From: Quatrionicoccus australiensis
Lineage (GTDB): Bacteria; Pseudomonadota; Gammaproteobacteria; Burkholderiales; Rhodocyclaceae
Assembly: GCF_020510425.1 (NCBI RefSeq)
Contig: NZ_JAHBAH010000001.1
Coordinates: 2,585,001-2,649,000 of the forward strand
Direction: 5' to 3'
Length of the DNA: 64,000 nucleotides
Of this stretch, positions 24,720 to 36,041 are shown piece by piece. The position numbers and the translations under genes are program-made. Position 1 is the first letter of the stretch. Each line of letters begins with the position of its first letter. The notes under the pieces are model-generated. The model ran no database searches, was not told the DNA's origin, and was given only the letters and a program-made list of their open reading frames with translations.

Positions 24720-26078
24720 ATGCGTATGCAACAACTTCTCCCCTTTTTGCTGGCGCCGTGGCTGTTGACCGCTGCGCATGCCAACCCCTTCGAGACGACG
24801 CTGCAAAACGGCCTGCGCATCATCGTCAAGGAAGACCATCGGGCGCCGACCGCGGTGCAGATGGTCTGGTACCGGGTGGGTAGCATCGACGAGGTGGATG
24901 GCGCATCGGGCGTCGCGCACGTGCTCGAGCACATGATGTTCAAGGGCACGCCCAGCGTCGGGCCGGGCGAGTTCAACAAACGGGTCGCCGCTGCCGGCGG
25001 CAAGGACAATGCCTTCACCAGCCGCGACTACACGGCCTATTTCCAGCAGGTGCCGAAGGAAAAACTGGCCGACGTGATGCAGCTCGAAGCCGACCGCATG
25101 CGCCACCTCAATGTCGACGCCAGGGAGTTCGCGCAGGAAATCAAGGTGGTCATGGAAGAGCGTCGCATGCGTACCGACGATGCGCCGGAAGCCAAGCTCT
25201 TCGAACAGATGAATGCGGTCGCCTTCCAGGCGCATCCCTATCGCCGGCCGGTGATCGGCTGGATGAGCGACCTTGAGCAAATGAGCGCGGCCGACGCCAG
25301 GGCCTGGTACGACACCTGGTATGTGCCCAACAACGCCTACGTGGTGATCTCCGGCGACGTCGAGCATGCCGAGGTGTTTGCTCTTGCCGAGCAGTATTAC
25401 GGCAGCCTTGAAGGGCGCGATCTGCCGCGCCGCAAGTCGCAGATCGAACCGCAGCAGGAGGGCGAACGGCGGATCACGGTCAAGGCGCCGGCCGAACTGC
25501 CCGTCCTGATCATGGGTTACAAGGCGCCGGTGTTGCGCGATGTCGAGAAGGAAAGCGAGCCTTACGCGCTGGAAATGCTGGCTTCCGTGCTCGATGGCCA
25601 CGATGCGGCGCGCTTCAACAAGAAACTGGTGCGCGAGGACAAGGTCGCGCTCGAGATCGGCATCGAATACGAAGCCACGGCGCGCGGTCCGGGCATGTTC
25701 TATTTTTCCGGCACGCCGTCCGAAGGGCATACGGTGGCCGATCTCGAAGCCGCCATCCGGGCCGAGATCGCGCGCGTGCAGAAGGACGGCATCGGCGAGG
25801 CCGAGCTGAAACGGGCGCTGGCGCAACTGGTCGCCAGTCAGGTGTACAAGCTCGACTCGATGTTCGGCCAGGCCATGGAAATCGGCCAGACCGAGTCGGC
25901 CGGAATTCCCTATCAGCAGATCGAGCGCATGCTCGACAAGTTGCAGAAGGTTACGGCGGCCGAGGTGCAGGCCGTCGCCCGCAAGTATTTCACCGACGAC
26001 CGGCTGACCGTCGGCAGCCTCGATCCGCAGCCGCTAGCCAGCAAGCCGCGCCGGGCCGCCGTCGCCACCCGTCACTGA
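24720..26078 (+). CDS. M16-family zinc metallopeptidase (catalytic subunit)
   Basis: This 452-residue pitrilysin-type peptidase has the inverted zinc motif H67-V-L-E70-H71 and the third ligand E147, 76 residues later, all intact. An N-terminal signal peptide ends around THAN (residue 21), so it acts in the periplasm. The ATG at 24720 gives the cleanest signal; another in-frame ATG lies 57 nt earlier and one 6 nt later. It is paired with the following non-catalytic M16 protein. Such pairs form heterodimers that degrade short peptides. Confidence 0.92.
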   Translation: MRMQQLLPFLLAPWLLTAAHANPFETTLQNGLRIIVKEDHRAPTAVQMVWYRVGSIDEVDGASGVAHVLEHMMFKGTPSVGPGEFNKRVAAAGGKDNAFTSRDYTAYFQQVPKEKLADVMQLEADRMRHLNVDAREFAQEIKVVMEERRMRTDDAPEAKLFEQMNAVAFQAHPYRRPVIGWMSDLEQMSAADARAWYDTWYVPNNAYVVISGDVEHAEVFALAEQYYGSLEGRDLPRRKSQIEPQQEGERRITVKAPAELPVLIMGYKAPVLRDVEKESEPYALEMLASVLDGHDAARFNKKLVREDKVALEIGIEYEATARGPGMFYFSGTPSEGHTVADLEAAIRAEIARVQKDGIGEAELKRALAQLVASQVYKLDSMFGQAMEIGQTESAGIPYQQIERMLDKLQKVTAAEVQAVARKYFTDDRLTVGSLDPQPLASKPRRAAVATRH

Positions 26079-26088
26079 GTTGCGCAAA

Positions 26089-27380
26089 ATGAGCCTGAAA
26101 AAACTGTTGACCGCTACGCTGGCTTTTTTTGCCATGCAGCTTGCCGAGGCCGGCGTGGCCATCGAGCACTGGGTGACGCCGTCCGGGGCGCGCGTCTATT
26201 TCGTCGCCAGCCGGGTGTTGCCGATGCTCGACGTGCAGGTCGATTTCGCCGCCGGTTCGATGTTCGATCCGGCCGACAAGTCGGGGCTGGCCGCACTGAC
26301 GCGCGCGGTGCTCGATCTCGGTGCGGGCAGTCGCGACGAGAGTGATATTGCCGAGCAGCTTGCCGACCTCGGCGCCACGCTTGCCGGCGGCGCCGATACC
26401 GATCGTGCCAGCATCTCCCTGCGTACCTTGTCGGCACTGGACAAGCGCAGCGAAGCGCTCGACGTCCTGCGTGCCGTCCTGCAGGAACCGCGCTTCGACG
26501 ACGCCGTCGTGGTGCGCGAGCAGGCGCGCACCATCGCCAGCTTGAAGGATGCGGCGACACGGCCGGATGCGATTGCCGGCAAGGCCTTCTGGGCAGCGAT
26601 GTATCCGAAGCATCCCTATGGTCGGCAGGCGACGCCGGAGTCGGTGGCGACGTTGAGCCGCGAGGATCTGCTGGCTTTTCATGCGCGTTATTACAACGCC
26701 GCGAATGCGACGATCACGCTGGTCGGCGACCTGTCGCGAGCCGAGGCCGAAGCGGTCGCCGAATCGCTCGCGGCCGGTCTGCCGCAGGGCGAGGCGGCGG
26801 TCTTGCCGGCGCCGCCGCAAAAAGTGCGCGGCAAGGTCACGAAAATTGCCCATCCGGCCAGCCAGGCGCATGTCTATATCGGCCTGCCCGCGGTCGAGCG
26901 CGGCAATCCGGATTATTTTCCGCTGCTGGTCGGCAATTACACGCTGGGCGGTGGCGGCTTCGTGTCGCGCCTGATGCAGGAAGTGCGCGAAAAACGCGGC
27001 TACGCCTACAGCGTGTATAGCTATTTCTCACCGCTGCGCCAGGCAGGACCGTTCCAGATCGGCCTGCAGACCAAGGGCTCGCAGGCGCGCGAGGCAACCC
27101 GGCTGGCGCGCGACGTGCTCGAAGGCTTTCTCAAGGTCGGCCCGAGCGAAGACGAATTGGTGGCGGCCAAGGCCAATCTGACCGGCAGCTTCCCGCTGCG
27201 CCTGGACAGCAACAAGAAGCTGCTCGACAACGTTGCGGCGCTCGGCTTCTACGGCCTGCCGCTCGATTATCTCGAGCAATATCAGGCAAAAGTGCAGGCG
27301 GTAACGGTCGACCAGGTAAAACAGGCGTTTTTCCGCCATGTCAAACCGGTCGATCTGATGACCGTAACGGTGGCTGGCGA

Positions 27381-27384
<4 letters not shown>
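26089..27384 (+). CDS. M16-family peptidase-like protein (non-catalytic partner)
   Basis: The 431-residue protein has the M16 double fold and a signal peptide, but the position of the zinc HXXEH motif reads SGLAALTRAVL, so it cannot bind zinc there. It keeps the arginine/tyrosine pair (EVREKRGYAYSVYSYF) that M16 partner subunits contribute to substrate binding. This complementarity with the upstream gene supports an obligate heterodimer. ATG 26089 is preferred to a TTG three codons earlier. It overlaps rsmD by 4 nt. Confidence 0.9.
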
Positions 27385-28691
<1,307 letters not shown>

Positions 28692-28704
28692 GTTGTTTTT
28701 CAGG

Positions 28705-28743
28705 ACAACAAAAAACCCGCGAATTTCGCGGGTTTTTTGTTGT
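28705..28743. terminator. Bidirectional Rho-independent terminator
   Basis: A very long stem (ACAACAAAAAACCCGCGA pairing with TCGCGGGTTTTTTGTTGT) lies between the ferredoxin gene and the convergent GTPase gene. Confidence 0.92.
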
Positions 28744-28763
28744 TGACCGTTGCGCTTCGTGTT

Positions 28764-30716
28764 TCAGGCGGCGCGCAGTTCCTGGTTGCCTTTGACCGGT
28801 TGCAGCATGTCGCGGACGTGCGCGGTGATGTCTTCCAGTGCCTGGCTTTGCTGTAGCAGATTGTTTTCAACGATCTGCAGTTCGGCGATGCGGTCTTCCA
28901 GCGTGTCGGTGGCCTGGTGGATACGCTTGATGCTTTCGAGGCGACGCTTCAATTGGATCTGGTGTTCGCGGACCTGGGTTTCCATCGGCGCCATGATCGT
29001 GCGCAGCCAGGTTTCGGCGTCGCGGTTGGCGTGTTCGAAGGCGCGACGGACCTGGATGGCGACTTCGTCGAAGAACTTCTGGGTGATGTTCTTCTTGTCG
29101 TGCGTCAGCAGGCTGACCATGTTGCTGAGATGCGTGTCACACCAGGCTTCCAGGCGATCGAGTTCCTTTTCGTAACGGAGCAGCGAGAAGGTGGTCGGCG
29201 TGCCGAGCTTGAGGCCGTGTTCGACGGCAAAGCGCTTGTATACCGCTTCCATCATGGCGAGGATTTCACTGATTTCGCCATTCGATTTGCGCAGCGCTTC
29301 GCGCGAACTGCCGAAGAAATTGGCCATCGCCTCGGACAGGGTGCGCGAGAAAACGGCATCCTGCATGGTCGAGCGGGTGTCGCGGGTCATCTGGCGTAGG
29401 CTGTCGATGCCAAGGTGACCAAACAGCTTGTTGGTCAGTGTCGAGAACACGCTGCGCACGGCGTAGTAGCGTTGCAGGCCGGATTCGAACTCTTCCTTTT
29501 CGGTGCGAATCTTACCCATCATGTATTCGACGACGCCCTTGTTCTTGCCGCGCAGTTCGGTCAGCTCTGCCAGTTGCTCGCGCAGACCGGCGAGGCGGGA
29601 GTCGAGCAGGCCGAGGGCGCGCTGGCTGACGTCGGAAAACTCGCTGTTGGTGCTTTCGCTGACGATGTCGCGCTTGGCCGGAATCAGTTCGTCGGAGAGG
29701 GCGGCTTCGAGCAGCGGCAAGCGGCTGCGTTCGAGCAGCACGTCGTCGCCGTTGATCTTGGCGACCAGGCCCTTTTGCGCCGAGACCGGGAAAACCTGAC
29801 TGGCCGGCAAATCGAGGATGGCGGCGCTGGTTTCGACCTGTTTGCGGATCTCGGCCTCGATTTCGGCTTCGCCCTTCAGTTCGTCCCACTGGCCGTCGAT
29901 CTTGTTGAGGACGACCATGCGACCGCGCCGGGTGGTGCCGCCGCCGCAGATGTGTTCCTTCCAGATCGCCAGGTCGGACTGCGTGACGCCGGTGTCGGCA
30001 GCGAGAATGAAGAGCACGGCATGCGCATTGGGGAGCAGCGACAGGGTCAGTTCCGGTTCGGCGCCGATCGCGTTGAGGCCCGGCGTGTCGAGGATGACCA
30101 GGCCCTGCTTGAGCAGCGGATGCGGGAAATTGATCACGGCGTGGCGCCAGCGCGGGATTTCAACCAGGCCGTCGTCGCCGACAGGATAAAGGTCGATTTC
30201 GCCGGCGCCGACATCGAAGCCGAGGCGGGCGGCGTCTTCCGGTGCGACCCGGGTCGTTTCGCTGACATGGCGCAGCGCTTCCTGCATGGCTTCCGGCGAC
30301 TCGGTGTCGAGGCGAACCGTGGTCCATTCGTCGGCAAAGCCCTTGTATTCGGTGACGCTGGAGTTCGAGGCGCGCGTCTGGATCGGCAGCAGTTCGATGC
30401 AGGGGCGCTTGTTGGCGTCGAAGAGCAGTTCGGTCGGGCACATCGTTGTGCGGCCGGCCGAGGAGGGCAGCATGCGGTTGCCGTAGTCGGCAAAGAAGAT
30501 GGCGTTGATCAGTTCCGACTTGCCGCGCGAGAACTCGGCGACGAAGGCAACGTTCAGACGGTCTTCGCGCAGGCGCTCGAGCAACTGGTTGAGGCGCAGG
30601 TCGGTCTGGGCGTCGGACAGTTCGTTATGCGACAGCCAGCTCTGGAATTCGCCGATATAAACGGCGAGGCGGGCGCGCCAGGAGGAGTAGGCGGCGAATT
30701 GGTTGGCTAACGACAT
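28764..30716 (-). CDS. Dynamin-family GTPase
   Basis: The 650-residue protein has a dynamin/BDLP-type G domain: P-loop AEFSRGKS (residues 60-67), switch region SSAGRTTMCPTE, G3 DTPG (210-213) and G4 NKID (271-274). Long helical and coiled-coil regions follow from about residue 370 to the end. Bacterial dynamins remodel or repair membranes; no target is known for this one. Many bacteria carry two adjacent copies, but here there is one. There is no strong TM helix, so membrane contact may be through a paddle or amphipathic helix. Confidence 0.88.
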   Translation of the reverse strand: MSLANQFAAYSSWRARLAVYIGEFQSWLSHNELSDAQTDLRLNQLLERLREDRLNVAFVAEFSRGKSELINAIFFADYGNRMLPSSAGRTTMCPTELLFDANKRPCIELLPIQTRASNSSVTEYKGFADEWTTVRLDTESPEAMQEALRHVSETTRVAPEDAARLGFDVGAGEIDLYPVGDDGLVEIPRWRHAVINFPHPLLKQGLVILDTPGLNAIGAEPELTLSLLPNAHAVLFILAADTGVTQSDLAIWKEHICGGGTTRRGRMVVLNKIDGQWDELKGEAEIEAEIRKQVETSAAILDLPASQVFPVSAQKGLVAKINGDDVLLERSRLPLLEAALSDELIPAKRDIVSESTNSEFSDVSQRALGLLDSRLAGLREQLAELTELRGKNKGVVEYMMGKIRTEKEEFESGLQRYYAVRSVFSTLTNKLFGHLGIDSLRQMTRDTRSTMQDAVFSRTLSEAMANFFGSSREALRKSNGEISEILAMMEAVYKRFAVEHGLKLGTPTTFSLLRYEKELDRLEAWCDTHLSNMVSLLTHDKKNITQKFFDEVAIQVRRAFEHANRDAETWLRTIMAPMETQVREHQIQLKRRLESIKRIHQATDTLEDRIAELQIVENNLLQQSQALEDITAHVRDMLQPVKGNQELRAA

Positions 30717-30784
30717 ATTGAGAGCACCGTAGATGCGATCGGACGTTTCAATTTAGCATAAATACATGGGCTTGCCGTCACAAA

Positions 30785-31618
30785 TTAATGCTGGCAGCCA
30801 GGGCAGTAGAAGGTGCTGCGGCCGGCCTGGCGGACTTGTCTGACGACGCCGTCACAGCGGATGCAGGGCTGGCCGTCACGTCCGTAAACCGCGACCTGGA
30901 TCTGGAACCAGCCGCTGCTGCCGTCGCTGTGCATGTAATCGCGAATGGTGGTCCCGCCCGCCGCGATGGCTTCGCTCAATGTTTCGCGAATCGCCGGGAC
31001 GAGCAGCCCGTAGCGCGCCCGGCTGATCTTGTTGGCGGCGCGCAGCGGCGAAATGCCCGCCCGGAACAGGCTTTCGGCGGCATAGATGTTGCCGATGCCG
31101 ACGATATGGTGGCTGTCCATCAGCACCGGTTTGATCGGTCCGCTGCGCTTCGAATTCGCCGCGTACAGCCAGTCGACCGTAAAGGCGTCGGAAAGTGGTT
31201 CGATGCCCTGATTGGCGAGCAGCGGATGGCTTTCTGTCGTTTCCGGCGGGCCGGGTTGCCAGAGCACGACGCCAAAGCGGCGCGGATCGGTGAAGCGCAG
31301 GATCTGGTCGCTAAGGAGCAGGTCGAAATGGTCGTGTTTTTCCGGGGCGCTGCCGGACGGCATGAAGCGCAGCTTGCCCGACATGCCGAGGTGGATGATC
31401 AGGCTGCCCTCGACGCCGTCGCGCCGGCAGTCGATCAGCAGGTATTTGCCGCGCCGGCGCACGGCGAGCATCCGGCAGCCCGGCAACAGTTCGGTCAGCT
31501 CGGTCGGAATCGTCTGGCGCAGCTTGGGTGCCCGGATCACGACGCCCTTGATCAGGGCTTTTTCCAGCGTCGGCTGCAGGCCGCGCCGACACACTTCCAC
31601 TTCCGGCAATTCCGGCAT
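30785..31618 (-). CDS. mutM: Formamidopyrimidine-DNA glycosylase
   Basis: The 277-residue base-excision enzyme removes 8-oxoguanine and Fapy lesions. The start MPELPEVEV provides the catalytic Pro2 and Glu3. The H2TH region with VGIGNIYAAESLF follows, and the C-terminal zinc finger CIRC...CPGC ends the protein. Length and motifs are complete. It is divergent from the TPR gene. Together with the MutT-type Nudix domain elsewhere in the window, the GO repair set is partly visible. Confidence 0.96.
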   Translation of the reverse strand: MPELPEVEVCRRGLQPTLEKALIKGVVIRAPKLRQTIPTELTELLPGCRMLAVRRRGKYLLIDCRRDGVEGSLIIHLGMSGKLRFMPSGSAPEKHDHFDLLLSDQILRFTDPRRFGVVLWQPGPPETTESHPLLANQGIEPLSDAFTVDWLYAANSKRSGPIKPVLMDSHHIVGIGNIYAAESLFRAGISPLRAANKISRARYGLLVPAIRETLSEAIAAGGTTIRDYMHSDGSSGWFQIQVAVYGRDGQPCIRCDGVVRQVRQAGRSTFYCPGCQH

Positions 31619-31707
31619 TGCTTGTTCCCCCGTCGATTCCCAAATAACATCGCAAACTTAACGGATTTTATGCGCTCCAATGCGCAAGCCCTCACCGAAA
31701 GCACGCC

Positions 31708-33426
31708 ATGCAACCGAAGTTTATCGTCGCCGCCCTGACTCTCGCCCTCGGTCTGACCCATGCGGTCCCCGGGCTGGCGGCTGGCGAAGTCACGGCAAAG
31801 GCTGGCAAGCGGGTTCCGGCGCAGGGGGCGGCGCAATCCTCCGAAGATGTCCTGGCGCGCAGCGTTTTCCAGGCGCTGGTTGGCGAATTCGCCTTGCAGC
31901 GTGGCGACATCCGCTTCGGTCTGGATGCCTGGAACGACCTGGCGCGGCGCACGCGCGATCCGAAAGTGATCGAGCGCGCCGTTGAAGTTGCCGGTTTTGC
32001 CCGCCAGTATGACCAGGCTCTCGAGCTGGCCAAGCTCTGGCAGGAGGTCGAGCCGGATTCGGCCAAGGCGCAGCAGGCACAATCCTCCCTGCTGGTGATG
32101 GCGAATCGTCTCGACGATCTGGCGCCACAACTGGCCAAGCTGATCGCCGATGATCAGCCGAATGTCGCGGCCAACCTGATGCAACTCAATCGCATGCTGG
32201 CCCGTCAGCCGGACAAAAAAGCCGTACAGCAGCTGGTCGACCGTATCGCCGCCGCTTACGACAGCCTGCCGGAAGCGCATTTCGCGATGTCGCAGGCGGC
32301 CGCGAATGCCGGTGATCCGGCGCGCGCCCAGAGCGAGGCGGAAAAGGCATTGTTGCAGCGCCCCGACTGGGAGGCGGCGGCGCTGGTGCGCGCCCAGTTG
32401 CAGGTGCGTCTGTCGGCAGCGCAGGCGATCGACGGACTGCAGGTTTTTGTCGAGCGTTATCCGGCGGCGCAGGATGCCCGCCTGATGCTGGCCCGCCTGC
32501 TGATTACCGAAAAACGCTACAGTGAGGCGCGCGGCCATTTCGATCGTTTGCTCAAAGAGGCGCCGGACAGTCCCGAGGTGATTTATCCAGTGGCCATGCT
32601 GGCGCTGCAGCAGGGTGACGTGGCGACCGGTCGGCAGCAGCTGGAACGCTTGCTGCAGACCGCCTTCCCCGACAAGAGCGCGGTGCATTTCTTTCTTGGG
32701 CAACTCGACGAAGAGCAGGCCAAGCCTGATGCCGCGCTGGCGCACTACCGCCAGGTCACGGCCGGCGATCAATACCTGACGGCGCGTTCGCGCGCCGCCC
32801 AGATCCTGCGGCAGCAGGGCAAGATCGAGGAAGCGCGCGAATTCCTGCATAACGCCGGGGTGACGCCGACCGAAAAGGTCCAGTTCCTGCTGGCTGAAGC
32901 CCAGTTGTTGCGCGAAGCCGGTCGCGAGTCCGATGCCTTGGCCTTGCTCGAAAGCGCCCTGCAGCGCCAGCCGGACAATCTCGAGTTGCTCTACGAAACC
33001 GCCTTGCTCGCCGAACGCCAGGGCAAGCCGGAGGTGCTGGAGAAGCGTATCAAGCGCCTGCTTGAACTGAAGCCGGATCATGCGCATGGGCTCAATGCGC
33101 TGGGTTATTCCTGGGCCGATCGCAATATCCATCTCGCCGAAGCCGAAGTCATGCTGGTCAAGGCGGTGCGTCTGGCGCCGGAAGACCCTTTCATCATGGA
33201 CAGCATGGGCTGGGTGCTCTTCCGTCAGGGCAAGCTGGACGAGGCGCTGCAGACACTTGAGCGCGCCTATGCGATCAAGGCCGATCCGGAAATTGCCGCC
33301 CACCTGGGTGAAGTCCTGTGGCGCCTCGGGCGCAAGGATGAGGCGCGGCGTCTGCTCAAGGAAGCGGTGAGCCGCAATCCGGAAAGTGACGTTCTCGCTG
33401 CCGCCATCAAGAAACTGCTGCCTTGA
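31708..33426 (+). CDS. Tetratricopeptide-repeat protein (periplasmic)
   Basis: This 572-residue protein has a cleavable signal peptide (about residues 1-25, ending GLAAG) and then a nearly continuous helical array of TPR-type repeats through to the C-terminus (for example HAHGLNALGYSWADR and PFIMDSMGWVLFRQG near residues 455-500). The last part resembles the TPR proteins that commonly precede lolB and ispE in betaproteobacteria. It probably acts as a scaffold in envelope assembly (inference). Its stop overlaps the lolB TTG start. Confidence 0.85.
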   Translation: MQPKFIVAALTLALGLTHAVPGLAAGEVTAKAGKRVPAQGAAQSSEDVLARSVFQALVGEFALQRGDIRFGLDAWNDLARRTRDPKVIERAVEVAGFARQYDQALELAKLWQEVEPDSAKAQQAQSSLLVMANRLDDLAPQLAKLIADDQPNVAANLMQLNRMLARQPDKKAVQQLVDRIAAAYDSLPEAHFAMSQAAANAGDPARAQSEAEKALLQRPDWEAAALVRAQLQVRLSAAQAIDGLQVFVERYPAAQDARLMLARLLITEKRYSEARGHFDRLLKEAPDSPEVIYPVAMLALQQGDVATGRQQLERLLQTAFPDKSAVHFFLGQLDEEQAKPDAALAHYRQVTAGDQYLTARSRAAQILRQQGKIEEAREFLHNAGVTPTEKVQFLLAEAQLLREAGRESDALALLESALQRQPDNLELLYETALLAERQGKPEVLEKRIKRLLELKPDHAHGLNALGYSWADRNIHLAEAEVMLVKAVRLAPEDPFIMDSMGWVLFRQGKLDEALQTLERAYAIKADPEIAAHLGEVLWRLGRKDEARRLLKEAVSRNPESDVLAAAIKKLLP

Positions 33427-33998
33427 TCCAGCGTTTGTTTGCTGTGCTGGCCGGCTGTCTGCTGCTGGTCGGTTGTGCCAGCGCGCCGCGCTCGCCGTTG
33501 CCGGCCCGCCAGGATGTGCGCGATTTTGCGCTGGAGGCCCGTTTCGCCCTGCGTGTGACGTTGCCCGGTCAGGCTGCGCAGAGTTCAGGCGGTCGACTCT
33601 CCTGGGAACACAAAAATGGCGGCGACCGTATTCTGCTTGCCAATCCGCTCGGCATCGGCCTGGCGGAAATAGAAGTCACGCCGGCGCTTTCCCGCTTGCG
33701 CACCGCCGATGGCCGCACTCGCGAAGCCGCCGATGCCGATGCCTTGCTTGAGGAAGTCAGCGGCCAGCGTCTGCCGGTTCGGCGTTTGCCGGCCTGGTTG
33801 CTGGGTCAGGCGGCGCAGCCGCAAGACATGGCGCTCGATGCGCAGGGGCGCCCGGCGCGCCTGCGCGAAGCAGGCTGGCAGATCGATTATGTTTATGACG
33901 ATGCGGCGCCGACGGCTCTGCCGGCCGGCCTGACGCTGATCGGCGAGGGCGGCGTCGAGCTGCGCCTGCGCATCGAGGAATGGAAGGATCTGCCGTGA
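33423..33998 (+). CDS. lolB: Outer-membrane lipoprotein receptor LolB
   Basis: The 191-residue lipoprotein has a signal ending in LLVGC (Cys18) and the LolB fold with FALEARFALRV, GGRLSWEH and a C-terminal LRLRIEEWKDLP. It accepts lipoproteins from LolA and inserts them into the outer membrane. The TTG start at 33423 overlaps the TPR gene stop (TTGA). The downstream ispE start also overlaps its stop. Confidence 0.9.
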   Translation: MIQRLFAVLAGCLLLVGCASAPRSPLPARQDVRDFALEARFALRVTLPGQAAQSSGGRLSWEHKNGGDRILLANPLGIGLAEIEVTPALSRLRTADGRTREAADADALLEEVSGQRLPVRRLPAWLLGQAAQPQDMALDAQGRPARLREAGWQIDYVYDDAAPTALPAGLTLIGEGGVELRLRIEEWKDLP

Positions 33999-34840
33999 GC
34001 ACCTGGGACTGGAACAGCGACTGGCCGGCGCCGGCCAAGCTCAACCTGTTTTTGCATGTCGTCGGTCGGCGCGCCGACGGTTATCACCTGCTGCAAACCG
34101 TTTTTCGCTTTATTGATCGTGTCGACCGTCTGTGCTTCGCGCCGCGCACCGACGGCGGGATCGTGCTGGAAACCCCGATTCCCGGCGTGCCGCCGGAAAG
34201 CGACCTGACCGTGCGCGCCGCCCGTCTGCTGCAGGCGGCCACCGGTTGCACGCAGGGTGCCAGCATCCACCTGGAAAAGAATCTGCCGATGGGCGGCGGC
34301 CTCGGCGGTGGCAGTTCCGATGCGGCGACCGTGCTGCTCGCCCTCAATCACTTGTGGCAAACCGGCCTGTCGCGGCAGCGTCTGGAAGAAATCGGCCTCG
34401 CCCTCGGTGCCGACGTGCCGGTCTTCATTCATGGTCGCAATACCTTTGCCGAAGGCGTTGGCGAGGCATTCACCGATGTCGAGTTGCCGCCGGCCACCTA
34501 TCTGGTGCTGCAGCCACCGGTCAACGTGCCGACGGCGGCCATTTTCGGCGCGCCCGACCTGTGCCGCGCCACGCCGCCGATCAAGCCGGCCGACTGGCGG
34601 CCGGGTATTGGTCATAACGACCTGCAGGCGGTTGCCTGTGACCGTTTCCCGGTCGTGGCGGAATATCTCGCCTGGTTGCAGCTGTATGCACCGGACGCGA
34701 TGATGACCGGCTCCGGTGCTTGCGTATTTGCCTCCTTCGCCCGGCGCGATGCCGCAGAAACCGCGCTGGCCTGCCTTCCCGCTGGCATGGCCGGCTGGCT
34801 GGCGGAGGGCTTGGCCGAGCATCCGCTGGCAAAAATTTAA
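33995..34840 (+). CDS. ispE: 4-diphosphocytidyl-2-C-methyl-D-erythritol kinase
   Basis: The 281-residue GHMP kinase of the MEP isoprenoid pathway has the N-terminal PAPAKLNLFLHVVGRRADGYH and the ATP loop PMGGGLGGGSSDAAT. The GTG at 33995, overlapping the lolB stop (GTGA), is preferred: an AAGGA lies 6-7 nt upstream of it. An ATG 15 nt earlier lacks such a site. lolB-ispE-tRNA-Gln-prs-rplY-pth is a conserved block. Confidence 0.94.
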   Translation: MSTWDWNSDWPAPAKLNLFLHVVGRRADGYHLLQTVFRFIDRVDRLCFAPRTDGGIVLETPIPGVPPESDLTVRAARLLQAATGCTQGASIHLEKNLPMGGGLGGGSSDAATVLLALNHLWQTGLSRQRLEEIGLALGADVPVFIHGRNTFAEGVGEAFTDVELPPATYLVLQPPVNVPTAAIFGAPDLCRATPPIKPADWRPGIGHNDLQAVACDRFPVVAEYLAWLQLYAPDAMMTGSGACVFASFARRDAAETALACLPAGMAGWLAEGLAEHPLAKI

Positions 34841-34848
34841 AAAAGTAC

Positions 34849-34877
34849 TTGCCTTTATCGCGGGCGCTGGCTATGAT
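34849..34877 (+). promoter_or_regulatory. Sigma-70 promoter for tRNA-Gln
   Basis: TTGCCT (34849-34854) and TATGAT (34872-34877) are separated by exactly 17 nt. Transcription would start around 34884, about 34 nt before the tRNA, and may continue into prs since no terminator is seen between. Confidence 0.72.
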
Positions 34878-34917
34878 GCGCGCCTCGTTTGTACACGAAA
34901 CGGTACGAACGACCCGC

Positions 34918-34994
34918 TGGGGAGTCGCCAAGTTGGTCAAGGCACCGGATTTTGATTCCGGCATTCGAAGGTTCGAATCCTTCTTCCCCAGCCA
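34918..34994 (+). tRNA. tRNA-Gln (anticodon TTG)
   Basis: A full cloverleaf: acceptor TGGGGAG with TTCCCCA, anticodon stem CCGGA/TCCGG with loop TTTTGAT (anticodon TTG at 34952-34954), T arm GAAGG-TTCGAAT-CCTTC, discriminator G and encoded CCA at 34992-34994. The U1-A72 end and 2-thiouridine-type TTG anticodon fit tRNA-Gln. Confidence 0.96.
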
Positions 34995-35087
34995 GGTTTC
35001 CTTCGGGCAGGTTGCAAAGCCTGCCCGATTTCATTTTCGCCAGGCAAAACACGCAGTGCGCATGCGCGGCCCCCAAGGGATGTTGAA

Positions 35088-36038
35088 ATGGCCTACAACA
35101 GCTTGATGGTCTTTACCGGTAATGCCAATCCGAAACTGGCAGCCGATGTCGCAAACCAGCTCAACGTCGATCTTGGCCGTGCCAATGTCGGTCGCTTCTC
35201 CGATGGGGAAGTCAGTGTCGAGCTGCAGGAACATGTTCGCGGTCGCGACATCTTCGTGCTGCAATCCACTTGCGCCCCGACCAACGACAACCTGATGGAA
35301 CTGCTGGTTATCGTTGACTCCCTGAAGCGCGCCTCGGCCGGCCGGATCACCGCCGCCATCCCGTATTTCGGTTATGCCCGCCAGGATCGCCGCTCGCGTT
35401 CGTCGCGCGTGCCGATCGCTGCCAAGCTGGTCGCCAACATGCTCGTCGCCTCCGGCGTCGACCGCGTGCTGACCATGGACCTGCACGCCGAACAGATCCA
35501 GGGCTTCTTCGACATTCCGGTCGATAACATCTACGCCCTGCCGATCCTGCTCGACGACATCAAGAAACAGAATTACGAAAATCCGATGGTCGTTTCGCCC
35601 GACCACGGCGGCGTCGTCCGCGCCCGTTCGCTGGCCAAGCGCCTCGAATGCGACCTGGCAATCATCGACAAGCGTCGTCCGAAGGCCAATGTTTCCGAAG
35701 TGATGAACATCATCGGTGAAGTCGATGGTCGTACCTGCATCATCATGGACGACATGGTCGATACCGCCGGCACCCTGTGCAAGGCCGCCACCGCGCTCAA
35801 GGCGCGCGGCGCCAAGCAGGTCGTCGCCTACTGTACCCACCCGGTGCTGTCCGGCCCGGCGGTCGAGCGCGTCAATACCTCCGACCTCGACGCCCTGGTC
35901 GTGACCAACACCATTCCGCTGCGTGACGATGCTGCTGCTTCCTCGCGCATCCGCCAGCTTTCGGTCGCCGAAATCATGGCCGAAACCATTCGTCGGATCA
36001 GCAACGACGATTCCGTTTCGTCGCTGTTTATTGATTAG
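35088..36038 (+). CDS. prs: Ribose-phosphate pyrophosphokinase (PRPP synthetase)
   Basis: The 316-residue enzyme makes PRPP from ribose-5-phosphate and ATP for nucleotide, histidine and tryptophan synthesis. It has the N-terminal [10 protein letters not shown], the [13 protein letters not shown] flexible loop, the metal site [11 protein letters not shown] and the PRPP loop [12 protein letters not shown]. Class I length. It may share the tRNA-Gln promoter. A palindromic element with a T tract follows. Confidence 0.97.
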   Translation: MAYNSLMVFTGNANPKLAADVANQLNVDLGRANVGRFSDGEVSVELQEHVRGRDIFVLQSTCAPTNDNLMELLVIVDSLKRASAGRITAAIPYFGYARQDRRSRSSRVPIAAKLVANMLVASGVDRVLTMDLHAEQIQGFFDIPVDNIYALPILLDDIKKQNYENPMVVSPDHGGVVRARSLAKRLECDLAIIDKRRPKANVSEVMNIIGEVDGRTCIIMDDMVDTAGTLCKAATALKARGAKQVVAYCTHPVLSGPAVERVNTSDLDALVVTNTIPLRDDAAASSRIRQLSVAEIMAETIRRISNDDSVSSLFID

Positions 36039-36041
36039 GAT

